The position numbers and the translations under genes are program-made. The notes below the pieces were generated by a model that saw only the letters and a program-made list of their open reading frames with translations, was not told the origin of the DNA and did not search any database. This document shows positions 18,048-26,020 of a DNA stretch of 64,000 bases, one piece after another; position 1 is the first letter of the stretch, and every line of letters begins with the position of its first letter. The stretch is taken from assembly GCF_011516645.4 (NCBI RefSeq), contig NZ_CP088285.1, positions 6,218,501 to 6,282,500 of the forward strand, in the 5' to 3' direction. The stretch comes from Bradyrhizobium septentrionale. GTDB lineage: Bacteria; Pseudomonadota; Alphaproteobacteria; Rhizobiales; Xanthobacteraceae.

Positions 18048-18314
18048 ATGAGTGATCTCAGGGGTCATTCGCCGAGGCGGTATGTCGTCGATGTCAGTGG
18101 CCGGCGCGTGCTGGTCGGTCTTACGCTCGAAGAGACGTCGGAATTCGAGGGGTTGGACACTTCCCTGCCGCAGCTGCCGGACCGGGGAGAGCAGGGTGCA
18201 TCGGCCGTCGAGGGACGATGGCTTGAGCTCTACGACAAGCACGACAAGGCCTGGATCAAGTGGAAGGCCGACCTGAGGGCGGGGCAGCAGGGCAATTCAC
18301 CCTTTTTTAACTAA
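18048..18314 (+). CDS. Conserved-looking hypothetical protein
   Basis: An 88-residue soluble protein with no recognised domain. The N-terminal part RYVVDVSGRRVLVGLTLEET and the C-terminal WLELYDKHDKAWIKWKADLR are rich in charged and aromatic residues. An in-frame TTG at 18039 is an alternative start. It precedes another unknown gene in the same direction by 55 bases. Confidence 0.55.
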   Translation: MSDLRGHSPRRYVVDVSGRRVLVGLTLEETSEFEGLDTSLPQLPDRGEQGASAVEGRWLELYDKHDKAWIKWKADLRAGQQGNSPFFN

Positions 18315-18369
18315 GACCGGGCGATTTTGATCTATGCCGCCTGAATGGGCCCGAACCGGATACTGACAG

Positions 18370-18786
18370 ATGTTTCAGCTGTTTCTGCGGGCTCGCGCGC
18401 ACGACCTGGTCAGGTCGCGGCGTGGCGAGGAAGGCTTCAAGGCACGCTCGGCCGAGCGGGATGCCGAGACCGATCGTGCCCGGATCGGATCGATCATGGC
18501 TGCCATCGAGGCCGCGCTACAGGCCGCCGAAAGCGAGCAATCCGGCCTTGGCCGCCGTGTCGATGATGTGCTGGCCCGCGCCGCGGTGACACTTGGCAAC
18601 GGCACCGACGAATATCTGGAACGCGAGGCGCTTGACAACCATCATCAAGACCTGTTTGACGCCGAGATCTTGAACGGCCAGCGCCGGCTGAAGGAACTGG
18701 CGACCGAGATTGCGCACTTCAAGTTCGTGAAGGCCGCAGTCCTGAGCCGCTTTCCGGACTACAAGGCTCCGGCCGCCAGCAACTGA
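18370..18786 (+). CDS. Hypothetical coiled-coil/helical protein
   Basis: A 138-residue, highly charged, mostly helical protein (SAERDAETDRARIGSIMAAI; NGQRRLKELATEIAHFKFVK). No signal peptide or known motif. Same direction as the preceding gene and the epimerase gene that begins about 110 bases later. Function unknown. Confidence 0.6.
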   Translation: MFQLFLRARAHDLVRSRRGEEGFKARSAERDAETDRARIGSIMAAIEAALQAAESEQSGLGRRVDDVLARAAVTLGNGTDEYLEREALDNHHQDLFDAEILNGQRRLKELATEIAHFKFVKAAVLSRFPDYKAPAASN

Positions 18787-18894
18787 CGCGCCAACCGAGG
18801 CGCCTTGCGGCCGGAACGCCAAGCCAGTCGCTGCGGCCTCGTTTGACGCCGTATCCGGCCGGCTCCGGCGCAAGGCGAAAGGCACAGGCAGGAC

Positions 18895-19923
18895 GTGGTG
18901 ATCGCAGGCAATCTACTCGTCACGGGCTGCGCCGGCTTTATCGGCTTCCATCTGGCAGAGCACCTGCTGCGGGCGGGGCAGCCGGTCATCGGCATCGACA
19001 ATCTGAACGATTATTATGACCCGGCGCTGAAGCGCGCGCGGCTCGACCTGCTCAAGCAGCACCGTGGCTTCACCTTCCAGCAACTCGACCTCGCCGACCG
19101 CGCCGGGATGAAGGCGCTGTTCGAGCGCTATCGCTTCGAGGTCGTGGTGCATCTCGCCGCCCAGGCCGGCGTGCGCTACTCGCTGCAAAACCCCCATGCC
19201 TACGCGGATTCCAATCTGGAAGGGTTCATCAATGTGCTGGAGGGCTGCCGGCATACCGCGTGCCGGCACCTGCTGTTTGCCTCCTCATCGTCGGTCTACG
19301 GCGCCAATACCAAGCTGCCGTTTTCGATCCACGACAATGTCGATCATCCGGTCAGCCTGTACGCCGCGACCAAGAAGGCCAACGAACTGCTCGCCCATTC
19401 CTACAGCCACCTCTATCGCATCCCGACGACCGGGCTACGCTTCTTCACCGTCTATGGGACGTGGTATCGGCCGGACATGGCGCTCTATGCCTTCGCGGAC
19501 GCGATCACCAAGGGGAAGCCGATCCAGTTGTTTAACAACGGCCAGATGCGGCGCGACTTCACCTATGTCGATGACGTGGTCGAGGCGATGCTGCGGCTGA
19601 TCGGCCGCGCGCCCGAGGGCGACGCCAACTGGTCGGGCGCGCATCCCGATCCGGGCTCGAGCAGGGCGCCCTGGCGGGTCTACAATATCGGCAACTCCAG
19701 GCCGGAAGAACTGATGCATGTGGTGGGGCTGCTGGAGCAGGGCTTCGGCCGGCAGGCGGAAAAGCAGTTGCTGCCGATGCAACCTGGGGATGTTCTGGAG
19801 ACGGCAGCCGATGTCTCCGATCTTGAGCGCGAAATCGGCTTTCGGCCGCAGACGCGGATCGAGGACGGCATCGCCAGATTTGTCGATTGGTATCGGGCCT
19901 ATCACAACGTCGATCGGACGTAG
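18895..19923 (+). CDS. NAD-dependent epimerase, UDP-glucuronate 4-epimerase type
   Basis: A 342-residue extended short-chain dehydrogenase. The NAD-binding GxxGxxG is G11-CAGFI-G17, the catalytic pair is Y156 and K160 (SLYAATKKANEL), and the upstream serine run is FASSSSVYG. DNLNDYYDPALKRARL and FFTVYGTWYRPDMAL are close to UDP-glucuronate epimerases that make UDP-galacturonate. It starts at one of two adjacent GTG codons after GGCAGGA. It would supply a uronic sugar donor for the polysaccharide locus that starts 3.4 kb downstream. UDP-glucose 4-epimerase activity is the main alternative. Confidence 0.87.
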   Translation: MVIAGNLLVTGCAGFIGFHLAEHLLRAGQPVIGIDNLNDYYDPALKRARLDLLKQHRGFTFQQLDLADRAGMKALFERYRFEVVVHLAAQAGVRYSLQNPHAYADSNLEGFINVLEGCRHTACRHLLFASSSSVYGANTKLPFSIHDNVDHPVSLYAATKKANELLAHSYSHLYRIPTTGLRFFTVYGTWYRPDMALYAFADAITKGKPIQLFNNGQMRRDFTYVDDVVEAMLRLIGRAPEGDANWSGAHPDPGSSRAPWRVYNIGNSRPEELMHVVGLLEQGFGRQAEKQLLPMQPGDVLETAADVSDLEREIGFRPQTRIEDGIARFVDWYRAYHNVDRT

Positions 19924-19984
19924 TGCGCTGCTTGCGAATCCGAGCGCGAGAAAAAGCCGGTTCGGCGTGGAACGGAGTTTCACA

Positions 19985-20242
19985 ATGAGAGTTATCATCG
20001 GTTTTGCCGTCGCTTCGGCCGTGACCATCGCCTCCAGCGCAATCGTTCCGGCGCGCGCGATCGACGTCAAGGTGGCACGCGCCTGCGATGCGCTGGTGGC
20101 GAAGGCATTTCCGCCCCGGCAGCCGGGCAATCCGGCATCCAGCAGCGCGAACGGCAATGCGAAGGTCCAGCGCGACTACTTCAACAAGTGCGTCGCCAAT
20201 GGCGGGAAGATGGACGACGCCGCCGCTGCCAAATCGAAATAG
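19985..20242 (+). CDS. Small exported protein of unknown function
   Basis: An 85-residue protein with a signal peptide of about 25 residues (MRVIIGFAVASAVTIASSAI, cleavage near PARA-ID) and a short mature part with two cysteines (ARACDAL and YFNKCVANGGKM) that could pair. The ending resembles small periplasmic proteins common in Bradyrhizobium; no function is known to me. Confidence 0.65.
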   Translation: MRVIIGFAVASAVTIASSAIVPARAIDVKVARACDALVAKAFPPRQPGNPASSSANGNAKVQRDYFNKCVANGGKMDDAAAAKSK

Positions 20243-21084
20243 CGCGCGATCGCGACGCGGTTGCGAATTAGCGATGCTTATGGCGGTTGGCGCACGATTG
20301 CCGCTCGTCGCGATGATCGTGCCATGCGCCAATGCGGGGACGAAGCGCGAAGGCGCTCGCTCGATCCGTCCAGGCCGAAAACGCATCGATGCCATCTATC
20401 TCGAATTGGAATAGCATTGTCGCGTTCGGCTCCGGTTCGAGGCGAATATTGTCCGTGGCCGGACGTCGCGCGTTGAAAGCTTCCGCCGCATCGTCAGAGC
20501 CGATCAGAACGGATCAAATCAGACGATGTCTCACTATCCGTAATGGATCGAAACATTCTGCGATCCGTGCAGATGGCGGCGCTCGCAGCCCACATCCATG
20601 CTGCTCAGTTCAACCTGTTATGCGCAGAGCGAGTCCGATCAATCGGCAGCAGCAGATTTAGTGTGTGCACGCTGCCTTTGGTGGAATATCTGGTCCGGCG
20701 TCGGAACTCCTCTTCAAGGCGCGAGCCTTTGACGCGGCGACATTGTGGTTGCCCGAACGCGCGCCTCCGGTTTCAACAACCATCGCTGCAATCAACGATC
20801 GCCGAATGATTTCATGCGCTTGGTTGCGTTCAACGCTTGGCGCGACCTGCGCCGTTTCGCCGCGCGTCTCATCGCTGCCGCTGACTTCCCATCGCGACGA
20901 CACAATACGGTCATCGATTAAATGTTTCGCGATCCGGTTGTGGAACCTGAGTGGGAAAATTTCTGTCAGAGCCATGTTGGTCGCAAACCTGCCCCATTAA
21001 TTTCCTTCCATGTGCGTGATCAGCTTTGTCATTCAAACTTCAATCACATCGCTCATACCCGTAACCGCAGAGCGAGGGCGCGCC
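20243..21084. other. Gene-poor stretch
   Basis: About 840 bases. Frames are open on both strands around 20658-21000, but neither has a ribosome site or a recognisable domain. Base composition is lower in GC than the flanks. It may hold decayed coding sequence; I cannot support a gene. Confidence 0.4.
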
Positions 21085-21294
21085 ATGAAGCAGCACAAGA
21101 TTCAACATTTGCATCAGCCGATCGAAGAGGCGTTGCTCGCGACCAATCGATCGCTGCGCGACGAGGTCGTTGCGCTGATGCTGGATATCGCTGAGTTGCG
21201 TGAGCTGCACGAAGGCCCGGTTGCGTCTCGTTCGTTCGGTGCATCCTGTGAACAGACCCGCCCGCGCGTCGCGTTGCGCCGGGTTCATCGCTGA
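21085..21294 (+). CDS. Small helical hypothetical protein (paralogue of 21488-21676)
   Basis: A 69-residue protein starting at the ATG after GCGAGGGCGCGCC. Its core EEALLATNRSLRDEVVALML followed by DIAELRE shares spacing of L, N, LR, V, L, L and LRE with the core of the minus-strand small protein at 21488-21676. The C-terminal third is basic. Function unknown. Confidence 0.45.
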   Translation: MKQHKIQHLHQPIEEALLATNRSLRDEVVALMLDIAELRELHEGPVASRSFGASCEQTRPRVALRRVHR

Positions 21295-21487
21295 CATTCG
21301 TCCGCGAATTCCTCCCCCAGCAGTTGCGTCTAGTCTGCGCCGGCGCTAGCAAAGGCCGCCGGCTCGCATATGGTTGCGGGTGATTCAATCTATAGTTGAA
21401 GAGTATTTGGCCCTCTCCGCAATGCGGCCGGGCCCCCTGACGGCTTTTCCCGGCAAGTCCGCGTAAGAGGGAGGGCAGCTGGAGCGG

Positions 21488-21676
21488 TCAGTGCTCTTGC
21501 GGCACGGACTTGTGCGCCCCGACATCGGACAAACGCTCGCGCAGGATCCAAGTCTGCAGGACCAGCTCGACGGCGGTATGTCGGAGTTCGAAATTCTCCG
21601 CGACGAGCCGTTCCAGGGCGTCGGTCGCATCGCTGGAAGCGGATTGGTTCCCCTCGAAGACCTTGAGACGCGCCAT
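21488..21676 (-). CDS. Small helical hypothetical protein
   Basis: A 62-residue protein: MARLKVFEGNQSAS, then ALERLVAENFELRHTAVELV, then LQTWILRERLSD. The ATG is preceded by GCGAGGA at 8 bases, a convincing ribosome site. The frame is open further upstream, but the residues there are Cys/Arg-rich and unlikely. Probably a short helical hairpin or coiled coil. Faces the similar plus-strand gene at 21085-21294. Confidence 0.5.
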   Translation of the reverse strand: MARLKVFEGNQSASSDATDALERLVAENFELRHTAVELVLQTWILRERLSDVGAHKSVPQEH

Positions 21677-22344
21677 AGTGTCGATCCTCGCAAGAATGTT
21701 GATCAGAGACGGGCTCCGACAGGCGTCAGCACAGAATAGTTCGCAGGCTCTCAGGCGGTCGTGGTTCCGCCTGATCGCCAAGGGTGGGAAAGCGCTTAAT
21801 CGTTAATTTGTGGGTCGAGCGATCAACGTTAGGTTCCGTGAAAACAATCCTCAAATATGTTGAAACCCTCATGACACCCAATGCATTCGTACGTACCGCT
21901 GCGCGTGCGCGCCCGCAAGCCGCCGGACGCGAAGGCCGAGAGATTAATTTGTTAGGATTTTGTGAAAGTCTTGCTTGACTGGCCGCGCGGATATCACAGA
22001 GGGGCATGGTGCACTCACAATCTGTCGAGGGACCGATTGGGTATTTCTCATTTGCTTCTCACTTGGGAATGCAAACGGTGCGCCAGTTATCGAGATCAAA
22101 TTCTCATACGTAGAAAGTCGTATAACTTTTTCTCCCTGATGCCTTTTGCGAGGGAATATTGCGTACTTATTCCGGGTAAATCCCTTGCAGCTTCGACGTT
22201 TCTTCGCACAATGCGTCGCTGCCGACGGCAAGTTCGAGGCTCCCGAAGGTCCCCCGGGATATCCTCAATTTGAATTTCCTGTTGCATTTACATAGCTTAT
22301 AGGCCATGCGATTATTGCTAATCTAGGGGGCAACGAGATGACCA
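21677..22344. other. Non-coding stretch before the EPS locus
   Basis: About 670 bases with lower GC than the flanks and no gene I can support. The last part (22260-22344) is AT-rich and probably contains the promoter of the HTH gene at 22345. Confidence 0.4.
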
Positions 22345-22719
22345 ATGAGGCGTCATTCTACTGACGAGATCACTTCCAAGGTCAAACAGGCCGAGGAACT
22401 CATGGCGCGGGGGCAGTCACAAGCCCAAGCGTGCAAGGTGCTGGGCGTTAGCGTGATGACATTTCATCGCTGGCGCAAGCAGGAGGCCGCACGCGGCCAC
22501 CATGCGAACGGTACTGTTACCGAGCTCGCCGCTCGCACCGATGATCGAGATGGAATCCCCCCTGTCCGCAACCGTATTGACGAATTGCGGCTGGAAAATG
22601 AACGGCTGCGTCGGATTGTAACCGACCTACTGCTCGAGAAAATGAAGATTGAGGAGAAGCTTGCGCTCAGGTCCAGCGGCGGCAGCGGTTTGTCCCGCCG
22701 TGGTGAAGTCCAGAGCTAA
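22345..22719 (+). CDS. Orphan transposase-OrfA-like helix-turn-helix/coiled-coil protein
   Basis: A 124-residue protein. Residues about 5-50 form an IS3-OrfA-type helix-turn-helix (QAQACKVLGVSVMTFHRWRK), and residues about 75-112 a leucine-zipper-like coiled coil (RIDELRLENERLRRIVTDLL). Both are normal parts of an IS3/IS911 OrfA. However, no orfB, frameshift signal or inverted ends follow, and the next gene on the opposite strand begins its 3' end 14 bases later. Either a remnant of an IS or a domesticated DNA-binding protein at the edge of the EPS locus. Confidence 0.6.
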   Translation: MRRHSTDEITSKVKQAEELMARGQSQAQACKVLGVSVMTFHRWRKQEAARGHHANGTVTELAARTDDRDGIPPVRNRIDELRLENERLRRIVTDLLLEKMKIEEKLALRSSGGSGLSRRGEVQS

Positions 22720-22733
22720 CGTAAGCTGATCCG

Positions 22734-23039
22734 TTAATGGATACGTGAGGGCCTGGGCGCCAGCAGCAGCTGGTCGCTCAGATGCGCTTTTTCAGATCGT
22801 GCGCGCAGCTCCTCGAAGATCGGACGTAGTCTGGCCTGCGCCAGGTCCAGACCTCCGACAATGTCCTGATTCGGCATTTCCGCCGGGAATCGGGCCGCTC
22901 GCAGCCTTGTTTCGATTGCCTTGACCAGCACCTCGACATCGTCGCGATGCTGGCCCGCGACCAACTCGGCGCCCATCAGGCGGATCAAGTGAAGGAGGGC
23001 CACCAGTGCGGCCTCGGTTTCGCCAGCTGACGAGCTCAT
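22734..23039 (-). CDS. Hypothetical protein
   Basis: A 101-residue protein, mostly helical (MSSSAGETEAALVALLHLIR; VEVLVKAIETRLRAARFPAE). I chose the ATG at 23039; the frame is open upstream but crosses the intergenic dyad. Its start region is shared with the divergent sugar transferase gene, so both may be controlled together. Function unknown. Confidence 0.55.
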   Translation of the reverse strand: MSSSAGETEAALVALLHLIRLMGAELVAGQHRDDVEVLVKAIETRLRAARFPAEMPNQDIVGGLDLAQARLRPIFEELRARSEKAHLSDQLLLAPRPSRIH

Positions 23040-23112
23040 GGTCGTTCTCTGCCCGATATGTGCGGCAGGTCTTGCGAGCTTATCACCTGCCTGATAAGAG
23101 AGATATGAATTG

Positions 23113-23128
23113 TTAACACGAATGTTAA
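23113..23128. promoter_or_regulatory. TTAACA-CGAA-TGTTAA dyad, candidate operator
   Basis: A perfect 6-base inverted repeat with a 4-base spacer, 6 bases before the ATG of the initiating sugar transferase and about 75 bases from the divergent gene start. It occupies the position where a ribosome site would be expected, and no Shine-Dalgarno sequence is visible there. Confidence 0.45.
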
Positions 23129-23134
23129 TTCCCG

Positions 23135-24577
23135 ATGACCGACCTTTCGGACGCTCGATTAGCGAAGGCACCGGTTAGCTTCGGCGCCTTTTCATTCGCT
23201 TTTGCCTCTCTCGAGGCGTTCGCAGTCACCTTCGAGATGATCATCGTCGTGCTGTCCAGCATCATCGGCGGCGCGGCCTATCATCTGTTTTACTACCACA
23301 CGGTTTATAGCAACAGCTTCGAGGGTTTTCTAGGGATCGGCGTCCTCGCCGCGATCCTTCACATGTTCGTCGCCAAGTCGCAGGGCCTCTACAATGCGCA
23401 GGTGCTGGCCGGCCTCGACCGGCGCTGGAGCAGCCTGCTTGGCGGGTGGCTGCTGGTCGTCCTGCTGATGACCCTGATCATCTTCCTCTTGAAGGTGGGT
23501 TCCGGCGTCTCGCGCGGCTCGGTGATGTCGTTCGGGCTGATCGGCGGCCTCGGGCTGGTGACCGGACGGATGCTGCTCCAGGCGCCGCTGCAACGCGCGA
23601 TCGACCGCGGCATGCTGGCGACGCGCCGCGCCGTCGTGGTCGGGATGGCGGAGGAATTGTCCCGGGTGCGGCAATCGAGCCTGCTGCGCGATTTCGGTCT
23701 CAGCGAGGTGCGACGGGCGCAGCTTTCCGGTATGTCGGACGACGACGGCGACCGGGCGGCGGTCGCGTCAGCCATTCGCGCCGCGCGGGAGTGCGGCGCC
23801 GACGAGATCGTCCTGGCGATGCCATGGCAGCAGGAGCCGCGCATCCAGTTCGTGTGCGACCTGCTGCGGGCGTCGCCGCTGCCGGTGCGGCTCTTGCCCG
23901 ACCGGACGGCTGAACGGTTCCTGGCGCTGCGGATGGTGGCGTCTGGCCCGATCCCGACGCTGGAAATGCAGCGCTCGCCGCTCACTTCGTTCGAGCGCGC
24001 CGGCAAGCGGCTGTTCGACATCGTGGCGTCCAGCGGCCTGCTGCTGCTGTTCGCGCCGCTGCTGATCGGGACGGCGATTGCGATCAAGCTCGACTCACGA
24101 GGGCCGGTGCTGTTCCGGCAGCGCCGCAACGGGTTTGACGGCAAGCAATTCCACATCCTCAAATTCCGCTCCATGCATGTGCTCGAGGATGGCGATGTCA
24201 TCACGCAGGCCCGTCCGAACGATCCGCGGCTGACCGGGATCGGCGCGACGCTGCGCCGCCGCAGCATCGACGAGCTGCCGCAGCTGGTGAACGTGCTGCG
24301 CGGCGACATGTCGCTGGTCGGGCCGCGGCCGCACGCGCTGGCGCATGACGACAAATATTCCAAGCTGATCGCGAGCTATGCGCAACGCCAGCACGTCAAG
24401 CCGGGCATCACCGGTCTTGCGCAGGTGCAGGGCCTGCGCGGCGCGACGCCCGCGATCGAGGATATGCAGCTGCGCGTCGCCCACGACCTCGTCTACATCA
24501 AGAGCTGGAGCTTCATGCTGGACCTGCGCATCCTGTTGCGCACGATCGGTGCGGTGCTGCGGCACACGGGCGTTTGA
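23135..24577 (+). CDS. Polyprenyl-phosphate sugar-1-phosphate transferase (EPS-initiating, WcaJ/ExoY type)
   Basis: A 480-residue polyisoprenyl-phosphate hexose-1-phosphate transferase. The first ~150 residues contain four membrane helices, followed by a soluble middle domain (VVVGMAEELSRV; ADEIVLAMPWQQ). The catalytic PssA-type domain occupies about residues 285-480 and starts with the membrane helix RLFDIVASSGLLLLFAPLL. Its conserved motifs are RQRRNGFDGKQF, FRSMHV, RRRSIDELPQL, MSLVGPRPHA and KPGITGLAQVQG. It attaches the first sugar to undecaprenyl phosphate and so starts each EPS repeat unit at the inner membrane. The sugar is often glucose or galactose in this family but is not readable here. 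Confidence 0.93.
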   Translation: MTDLSDARLAKAPVSFGAFSFAFASLEAFAVTFEMIIVVLSSIIGGAAYHLFYYHTVYSNSFEGFLGIGVLAAILHMFVAKSQGLYNAQVLAGLDRRWSSLLGGWLLVVLLMTLIIFLLKVGSGVSRGSVMSFGLIGGLGLVTGRMLLQAPLQRAIDRGMLATRRAVVVGMAEELSRVRQSSLLRDFGLSEVRRAQLSGMSDDDGDRAAVASAIRAARECGADEIVLAMPWQQEPRIQFVCDLLRASPLPVRLLPDRTAERFLALRMVASGPIPTLEMQRSPLTSFERAGKRLFDIVASSGLLLLFAPLLIGTAIAIKLDSRGPVLFRQRRNGFDGKQFHILKFRSMHVLEDGDVITQARPNDPRLTGIGATLRRRSIDELPQLVNVLRGDMSLVGPRPHALAHDDKYSKLIASYAQRQHVKPGITGLAQVQGLRGATPAIEDMQLRVAHDLVYIKSWSFMLDLRILLRTIGAVLRHTGV

Positions 24578-24635
24578 AGGTTGGGTGTTTGAAGGTTGGG
24601 CGTCCGACGGCTGGCCGGCTGCTCGCGCTTGCGCG

Positions 24636-25244
24636 CTACTGCGGAATGCTTTGATTGGCGTCCCTGAATTCCTGCTGGATGATGCGCCGGTTGGCGTCAT
24701 CAGCCACGCGATAGGCCTGGCCGATCGCGCCCTTGAGCTCCGGCGCGCGGGTGAGGATCAGGCGGATCTGCCGCCGCAACAGATCGACCAGCTCGACATC
24801 GCGCGTCGTGTCGACCTGCGCCAGCAGGATCAGGCGCGGGCCGATCAGATCGCTGCGGTTGAAGCCGGTATAGTAGGACATCTTCAGCGCCCGCGACGCG
24901 GTCGGTTTCAGCCAGTCGAACCGGCCGGTCGCCGAGGCGAGGCCGAACCAGGCGCCGGCGTCCATCGGCGAGAGCCGAAGCGCGCGCGTGAAGGCGGCTT
25001 CGGCCGCCTCCGGCGATGCCGGCAATTCGCTCCAGCCGTCGGCGAGCCACAGCTCGCTTCTGACCACACCGATCTCGGCAGCGAGCCCAGGCTTGCCGCG
25101 CAACGCATCGGCGGCGAGCCACCAGGCCGACAGCGCCAGCGTCGCAGCACCGATTGCCACTGCGGCCGGCAGGAAAGCCGGCGACAGGCGCCGCGCGTGC
25201 CGGCCGACCGCGTCAGCCATTGTGTTAGTCATCGTATTGGCCAT
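24636..25244 (-). CDS. Hypothetical membrane-anchored protein of the EPS locus
   Basis: A 202-residue protein with an N-terminal membrane helix (LSPAFLPAAVAIGAATLALS) and a TPR-like helical soluble part (EAAFTRALRLSPMDAGAWFG). Three closely spaced in-frame ATGs (25244, 25232, 25220) are possible starts; the first overlaps the end of the phosphatase gene by 20 bases, suggesting coupled translation. Its place in an EPS block suggests a periplasmic helper role, but no activity is recognisable. Confidence 0.7.
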   Translation of the reverse strand: MANTMTNTMADAVGRHARRLSPAFLPAAVAIGAATLALSAWWLAADALRGKPGLAAEIGVVRSELWLADGWSELPASPEAAEAAFTRALRLSPMDAGAWFGLASATGRFDWLKPTASRALKMSYYTGFNRSDLIGPRLILLAQVDTTRDVELVDLLRRQIRLILTRAPELKGAIGQAYRVADDANRRIIQQEFRDANQSIPQ

Positions 25245-26013
25245 GGCGCGCTGCCCGGTTGCCGGTCATCAGCAGGGTTCGCCGCGTTCCCTCCAGCTTG
25301 ACGCAGGTCAGGCGGCCGGTGGCGTAGGCGCCGGTGTCGACATTGATGCGGTTGCGCAGCAGTTCGGCCTCACGCACCGGCGTATGGCCGTGGACGACGA
25401 CCTTGCCGAAATCATCTTCCGACACCAGGAAGTCGTCGCGGATCCACAGCAGGTCCTCCTTGCGCTGTTGCTTGAGCGCGATGCCGGGCCGGACGCCGGC
25501 ATGCACGAAGAAGTAACGGCCGTAGGAAAAGGTGATCGGCAGCGCGCGCAGGAAGGCGAGATGCGCCGGCGGCATCTGACGGATCAATTGTTGCGCCAGC
25601 GCCCTGCGTTCGGCGGCGTCGGGATTGGGCGAGGGCGACAAGCCGTAGGACATCAGCGTTTGCAGACCACCGAACTGCCGCCATTGCGCGAGCATGTCGG
25701 GATTGACGAGAAACTCCAGCAGGCAGGCCTCGTGGTTGCCGAGCAGGCAGACCACGCTGTGGGTTCGGCGGCGTTGATCGAGCATCGCGATCACATCGCG
25801 CGAATCCGGTCCGCGATCGATGTAGTCGCCGAGGAACACCTGGATTGGTCGTGCTGGCCGGAACTTGCGGATATCGGCATCGATGCGTGCGCAGATCTCG
25901 TGCAGCAGCTCGGCGTGTCCGTGGATGTCGCCGACGGCGTAGATGCAGGTCTCGTCGCCCTCATGTTCGAGGTCGCCGGGCTGGCCGACAAGGCGCCGGA
26001 GGAGACTGCGCAT
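25225..26013 (-). CDS. PPP-family metallophosphatase (serine/threonine/tyrosine phosphatase type)
   Basis: A 262-residue phosphoesterase. The three metal-binding signatures of PPP enzymes are complete: GDIHGH at residues 28-33, GDYIDRG at 62-68 and GNHE at 92-95, with later histidines in YFFVHAG and KVVVHGHTPV. Cytoplasmic. It is in the same minus-strand block as an O-antigen-ligase-like protein, about 9 kb from the BY-type tyrosine kinase. Dephosphorylation of an EPS regulator is therefore possible, but bis-nucleotide (ApaH-like) hydrolysis is an equal alternative. Confidence 0.87.
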   Translation of the reverse strand: MRSLLRRLVGQPGDLEHEGDETCIYAVGDIHGHAELLHEICARIDADIRKFRPARPIQVFLGDYIDRGPDSRDVIAMLDQRRRTHSVVCLLGNHEACLLEFLVNPDMLAQWRQFGGLQTLMSYGLSPSPNPDAAERRALAQQLIRQMPPAHLAFLRALPITFSYGRYFFVHAGVRPGIALKQQRKEDLLWIRDDFLVSEDDFGKVVVHGHTPVREAELLRNRINVDTGAYATGRLTCVKLEGTRRTLLMTGNRAARHGQYDD

Positions 26014-26020
26014 ATTTGGT

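Noticed and set aside
20658..21000. Overlapping frames of about 105-111 codons on both strands
   Set aside because: Neither has a credible start signal or recognised motif; treated as non-coding or decayed.
23113..23128. Classical CtrA box (TTAA-N7-TTAA)
   Set aside because: The spacing between TTAA elements is 8 here and also 8 in the 53107 repeat, so the standard CtrA site is not met.
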